From: Fasciolopsis buskii
Taxonomy: Eukaryota; Platyhelminthes; Trematoda; Plagiorchiida; Fasciolidae
DNA: 64,000 bases
Direction of reading: 5' to 3'
Assembly (NCBI GenBank): GCA_008360955.1
Contig: LUCM01008980.1
Location: 186,001 to 250,000 of the forward strand
Positions 58,870-64,000 of the stretch are shown piece by piece; position 1 is the first letter of the stretch, and every line of letters starts with the position of its first letter. Below the pieces are notes generated by a model. It ran no database searches. It was given only the letters and a program-made list of their open reading frames with translations, and was not told the DNA's origin. A program made the translations under genes and the position numbers.

Positions 58870-59520
58870 CCCACAACACATTCAACTAAAAAGAAAAATA
58901 AGAGCAACGAAGAGTATGGAAGATTGACTGCGAAATAATAAGTTGAACCAATATAGAGAAAAAGAAGAAGAACGACTTCGAAGGCAGAAATGAAAAAATT
59001 TCCAGCCCTCAAATATATCACTTATAGTCTCTAGCCATCGCTTTAAGTGATCTCGAGGAACCCAATCTGGTAGTCTAACTGCGCCCATAAGTGATGGTAC
59101 ATCGGTCAAAGTTTTCATGCATTTTGCCATGTCATTGATGGGGCACCTCGATCCATCTCCAACCACTATGTACTTCGCAGTACAAAATTCAGTGAATCAA
59201 ACGTTCTGTGGACATGCGTAAGGCATGTCTCAACCACCTTAATCTAATCACATTTATTTTTTATCCTAAAGATAGGATCCTAGACCCCAGCACCTCAAGT
59301 CAAACCTTTGAGTTACTAAGAATTCTCCCATCACACTACCAGTAGTTCAAAGATAGCAGTGTTAAAAACGTGAGATTTCGCACATCTGCTCTTAGCATAC
59401 ATGCTTCCGAGCTGCTTAGCAGCATCGACCTTACCAGTACCGTATATACTCAAAATATGATGAATACCTGGAAGTCAAACCGAGACCAGGGATCCATCGA
59501 ATTGGTGAACACTAATTGGA
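58870..59520 (-). mobile_element. RTE-like LINE 3' end fragment
   Basis: On the minus strand: AAKQLGSMYAKSRCAKSHVF then RWLRHALRMSTERLIH (frame-shifted), WRWIEVPHQ, CMKTLTDVPSLMGAVRLPDW, VPRDHLKRWLETISDI. These are successive blocks of the post-RT C-terminal region of the RTE-like family. The match is closer to a living element than the 24-kb copy in places, but stops and frame shifts remain. The minus 94-codon ORF at 59166-58882 is its end. Confidence 0.75.
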
Positions 59521-60039
59521 CCTCTTGCATGAGCGAATAAACTTCACACGATATACGAATACCAAATGAGCTGGTCCATTACTGTTGCACCATTTTACTC
59601 TTCGAAGATGCAAAACTTATTCAAAACATATATACACTATTCTTTAGACAATCGAGAAAACCATGTAACTTACATGGGCCTCCCCTCGGTGGCACTACGT
59701 CGTCCGCATATTCGAAATCAGACGGTTTCTTGTCTAATCATTACCGCTAACTCACTTGAGAGTAGTTAACTTTCGTTATCATCACAATGATAGAATTGAA
59801 ACAGAAAAGGTAAAATGGATCAACCATGACGAACACCATTCCTGTTGATGAACTCGAGTGAAAGATTGTTGCAAGCACAAACTGGGATTTGGCTATTTGC
59901 ACATAGAGACTGAATAAGTGAAACGCAACTCCATGGTACGTTCTTCATTGGCAGGCAGTCACAGAATTGCACGACTAGCTAAGTGGAATACCACTTTCAG
60001 ATCAATGAAGACAGAAATCGTGGGCCTACGAAAAATGCA
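59521..60039. other. Non-coding spacer
   Basis: Short open frames only. No gene recognised. Confidence 0.4.
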
Positions 60040-60160
60040 CGCGTTCAAAGATCTGTCTCAAAGAAAACTTTCGGTCAGTGCCACCCCGACTGGGTCGGAA
60101 ACCGGTTCGATTCTCACGCACACACATTTCGCCAGTATTAGATAATCGGTGGAGTATAAT
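60040..60160 (+). repeat. tRNA-derived SINE relic
   Basis: Box B-like ACCGGTTCGATTCTC (60101-60115) is preceded by a GGTCAGTGCCACCCCGACTG stretch. No SINE-A tail is visible, so it may be a different SINE or a truncated copy. Confidence 0.4.
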
Positions 60161-63100
60161 GTCCGCGAGCAGTTGGGGTCTGAAACTTGCTAAATTGATT
60201 CCCCTAAGATTTCGACAAAAGAATTCACCACCTTCCATGTAAATGTGTACAATCAACGATTAATTAATACCCAGATATTTGTTTGCTTTGACGCTGACTG
60301 TTCGCCATCGTTTAAACTTGCCTTCTGTTGAACAATATTCGTAGTCACCCGATAAATGTTGCCACTGCTGCAGATAGTTGCAGACCTTTTCCACTTCCTT
60401 GCACTTCCCTATACACCACTGCTCGCAATCAGGCTCCAGATCAGCTGAGGTTTCAGGATTATAGGTGTCATTGTATTCTGTATTTTCTGTGTATGTGTGT
60501 GTGTGTGTAAAGAGGGGTTACGGATCTGTGGATATCCAACAGAGCAGCTCAGGTCCAGGATATCCATCGTTTCAGACGATGGACTAAGTGTCAATTTCAG
60601 AATGAGTACAGAGTTTACGAACAAACTCTAAGTCAATTTTTCTCATCTTAAGACTTGTTTTTCACCGGGAAGGGTTTGTTGTCCAATTTAAGACCACCAC
60701 GTGACTGCCGTTTGACACGAAAGCAAACGGTCTGCAAGTCGTATCAAATTTGTGTTTTGTATACTCGGGGAAATAATGTGCCGACGGCTTTTAAGAAACG
60801 TTGCAAAGTGAAGCCCTGGCAATTAGATGCTCAGTCAACAATCGCGAACAGGAAATGTCAATACATTTGGTTGGGTCATGATCAAATGGATGTATACTAC
60901 CCGATAATAACTCACCAAATGGTTCAGTGAAAGCATCGAACTGTTTTAATTGTACTGATGTCAGGCAAGTAAAATGATTGGTAATGTTCTGGCATCCATG
61001 AGACCAAAAGCTCCAACCCAGTTGAAATATGTCTAAAGTAGGAAACACATCATGTCACATTCCGATCGATTGATAATCCATACTTGGGTAGCGGAATGAT
61101 CCCCTCTCAGTTATTCAAAGACTGATTGGATTGTCCGAGAAAGCCAGGAATTAAGGTCGACAACTTTACATAGGTAACTCAGTTGGGCCGTTCATCAATA
61201 CGTAGACTATGCAACGTCCTGCCTAAAAGTAGCTCTCAACAGGCCGAAGAAAATAACTAATACGACCGATCTGAAACGGGAGTCTAATTCATCAAAATAG
61301 TCGGTCTCGGCGCATGCGAACTCTGCACCGTTTCAGTAGTTATCTCATCATATGGTTTATTCGTGTGACCTTTCACGTGTCCTTGAATTCACAACGGATT
61401 GCATAGAATGTATTTGGAATATTGAACGCTTACTGACTTTCGAATATTTTTATTATAAGTTCTTGTCCTATCCGGGACAAATCTGCCAGTATTTTTGCCT
61501 TAGGAATCAAATTTATTTCATTTCGATCATCATCTAATATCGTGGCTTACTTTGGATCATTAATCACCTGGTGAAATTTTCCGGTAGTTGAATGTTAATG
61601 AACAATGAAATAACAGCCTTTGCTAACCCCTTCGTTGTAATTGGCTGAATCCACTTGAGAGAAATTGAAAATTCAATGTTAATTCACTCAACTGTTGTGC
61701 GGTTTGCAGTACATTTTAGACTGGAAAAAAGAAATGAATTTTCAATGTTAGGAACGGATTTTCCCGCAAAATATCCTGTAAAGAGCATCTGATGTGGTGG
61801 AAAGCGTTTGAGTGGAATAAATGACTCTCTATACAGAACTGTCCGGCCAGGCTGTTATTCACCGAAGACGACAGCTTAACAAACCGAACACGATAATTCG
61901 CATATATTCAAAGGGATCCGCGGAATGCATTGGCAGGGCACTCGAATTCCGTAAGTCAGAACCTGATCTCGCCGGTAGATTTGCACTACTTTTTCGTGTT
62001 GAAAGCAGTGAAACTCTGGCTTTGCTCCGAGTGCAGAGTTAATCGGAAGACGTAAGATTCGTGCATGCAAGAAGAATTCCGAAGGACACTTAGCCAAGCG
62101 AACTGACGCTGGTCTCATCTATTACAATATAATTAAGAAAAATGGTAGTAGACATTTTGATAGTGGTCAGGGATAGGAATCCTAATACGATTTTCTCGAA
62201 TGACTCATTATTCAGTACCAACACTCAACTCTTTGTTAGAAACCATCGGTAGTGTATATCAAGTGCACCCTAACTTGAATATGAGTCGAAAGCCCTAACC
62301 ATAAAGCTGACCGGGCTGATTCTCAAGGCCAATCAAAAATCACCACTACATAACATAGCCTTATTTGCACCGGATTTTGCAGGTCACGGACCCATTGCAC
62401 ATCAGGTGGATGACTCCCGGTTTCGGCTCGTCGGATTTGCAGTGCTGATGGTGAGCAACAAGGATGAAATATCTGCACAGTGCTTCCTTGGATTTCAGTG
62501 ACAAGTTGGACTCTGAAAATACATGAAGAATAAATCGGAAAAGAAGACAATTCGTGACAGTATCATCTTTAGGACCAGTGAATATGGACCTTACCAACAA
62601 CGCGTAAGTCATGAATGCGTAAATTTTGTTGTTCAATCAAACAAAAACAGCAACTTAAAAATCATCAGCATCTAGGCAAAGCAATTTTATTCGACTACGC
62701 GGAATACGCTAATCATTTCAGGCTATCCGTGCAAACAGTAGGGACAGACTGTCGGACCAATTTTGCTTTTTTATTAACCTGCCTACACTGCAGATTTTTC
62801 CCCTTCTAACCTGTTTTTTGCTTTTTCCCATAACGTTCGCTCCCGTAAAAAGTACGGTAACCGTACCAAACATGCGTACACATGAACCCATGTAATCCTG
62901 GACGTTTTATATAAACGAACTTTTTTATTCATCCCTGCAACGTGCCAAGCAGTTCTTGATTTTTCGCTGCTATTATAATGCATAAAAATTATTCGTATAA
63001 TTCCAAACGAATTAACTCAGAAATCCCCAAAAAATCTCATTTTTTGAAATTCCATTGTTCGAATTGTAAGACAATTTGTTTCAGACGAACAGACTGCCAA

Positions 63101-63630
63101 GTGAAACGCCTGTCACCTGAGCCAGTTCATTCCCGAGAACGGGGTTTGTGCTTAGTTATCGTGACTCGTCTTGTTACAGTAGAACGAGGGACATGATAAG
63201 ACCAAGATGGGGACAGGTGTGCATAGGGCAAAACTCAGATCTCCAAAAACCGACAAATTTGCAAGCCCAACGAGCTCACTGATGCGTATGATTTCATTTC
63301 GGATATTGCATCGATCGGAGTAAGTCTTCACCTCGGTTTTATCTTTGTTCTAGTTTATTGATCATGACATCATGACATCAAAACACTGCCTGCAAATCTG
63401 AAAGAAACAGAAAAGACTGCAGCAAAATCCATGATAAATTTACGAAGAGGGAGAACATGATCTCAGAAGTAGGAAACTTGCTTTTCATGACAGACTGACA
63501 GATGGAACACTAAACTACCATGGAATTCACAGACACACCTTGGGATTTATACTATCCTGGCAAATACTAGTTTCTGACAACGGGAAAACATGGAAACCTT
63601 GCAGAATTGCTTTTTGTCTTTAGTCTTTTA
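60161..63630. other. Non-coding stretch with a (TG)n microsatellite
   Basis: TG repeat at about 60492-60509. Other short frames (60655-60930, 61821-62118 on both strands, 62323-62636 minus) have no recognisable domain or splice chain. Confidence 0.4.
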
Positions 63631-63795
63631 CTTCCTTTATTGATAAGACCAAAATGTACGCCAATCTTCAGGAAGGGGGCCATGCCAGCAGAGGGCTGCC
63701 AAGTGGGGAAATTGACTGGCAGTGGGAGGATTCGAACCCGCAAACTTCACGTCCAAACGTCATGACTTTATCCGTTTGGTCACCGCTGGCTGGAA
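63631..63795 (-). repeat. tRNA-derived SINE copy (SINE-A family)
   Basis: On the minus strand: head CCAGCGGTGACCAAACGGAT, then box B GGGTTCGAATCC (63728-63739 complemented), body CCACTTGGCAGCCCTCTGCT, and tail GGCCCCCTTCCTGAAGATTG...AATAAAGGAAG. It is close to the 5693 copy along its whole length. Confidence 0.78.
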
Positions 63796-64000
63796 AATTT
63801 CCTGCTACTTGCTAGCCACTGGTGGTGAAATGAAAACTCGATTTAGAATCTTCTCAGAAAACACTACCGTTTTAGGTTTTTATTAGGTCTCAGAATAGTC
63901 CTCAAGTATTCAACAAGACTGGCTTTAACCAGATTATTATTAGTAATTCCGACTACAGTTTCACGAAATGCCTGGGTTTTAGGTGCAGTGGAATGGACAT
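63796..64000. other. Non-coding end of window
   Basis: No feature recognised. Confidence 0.4.

Overview
This is a repeat-rich, gene-poor eukaryotic window. It most resembles a parasitic flatworm (trematode) genome. The grounds are degenerate RTE-like non-LTR retrotransposons of the kind abundant in flukes, tRNA-derived SINE copies, abundant microsatellites, intron-split coding sequence, and a short-intron/33-nt-exon arrangement like that of flatworm small-exon genes. The organism is inferred from these features, not from a species marker. There are no prokaryotic operons, no CRISPR array and no convincing functional tRNA or rRNA gene.

Layout. 0-24 kb is non-coding. It holds scattered SINE copies (170-330 minus, 5693-5871, relics near 8.6 and 10.9 kb), a fold-back repeat (3122-3297 and 15878-16095, with relics at 2.7, 19.7 and 43.8 kb), microsatellites and two GC/CpG-richer islands (19.0-19.4 and 22.6-23.3 kb). 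24.0-26.66 kb (minus) is a broken but long RTE-like LINE with recognisable endonuclease and reverse transcriptase. 31.2-32.7 kb holds a chain of small plus-strand exon candidates, including a 33-nt exon with strong splice sites, ending in a poly(A) signal. No homologue is recognised. 34-46 kb is again repeats: a SINE, a TA microsatellite with an assembly gap, and a LINE fragment at 38.0-38.7 kb.

The one convincing protein-coding gene is at 47371-53177 (plus). Three phase-compatible exons encode at least 845 residues. Two Tondu (TDU) motifs, DEHFFKAL and VEEHFEKSL, identify it as a VGLL4/Tgi-type TEAD/Scalloped cofactor of the Hippo pathway. Its 5' coding exon is not located. The protein is far larger than human VGLL4 (about 290 aa) and carries several QT motifs that could bind dynein light chain LC8.

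53.3-64 kb is 3' flank and repeats: an inverted repeat pair, two RTE-like LINE 3' ends (minus), a fragment of a second LINE type with an endonuclease-like ORF (57.7-58.3 kb), and a further SINE copy at 63.6 kb (minus).

Exon boundaries come from reading splice consensus and phase by eye. No transcript or database evidence was available.
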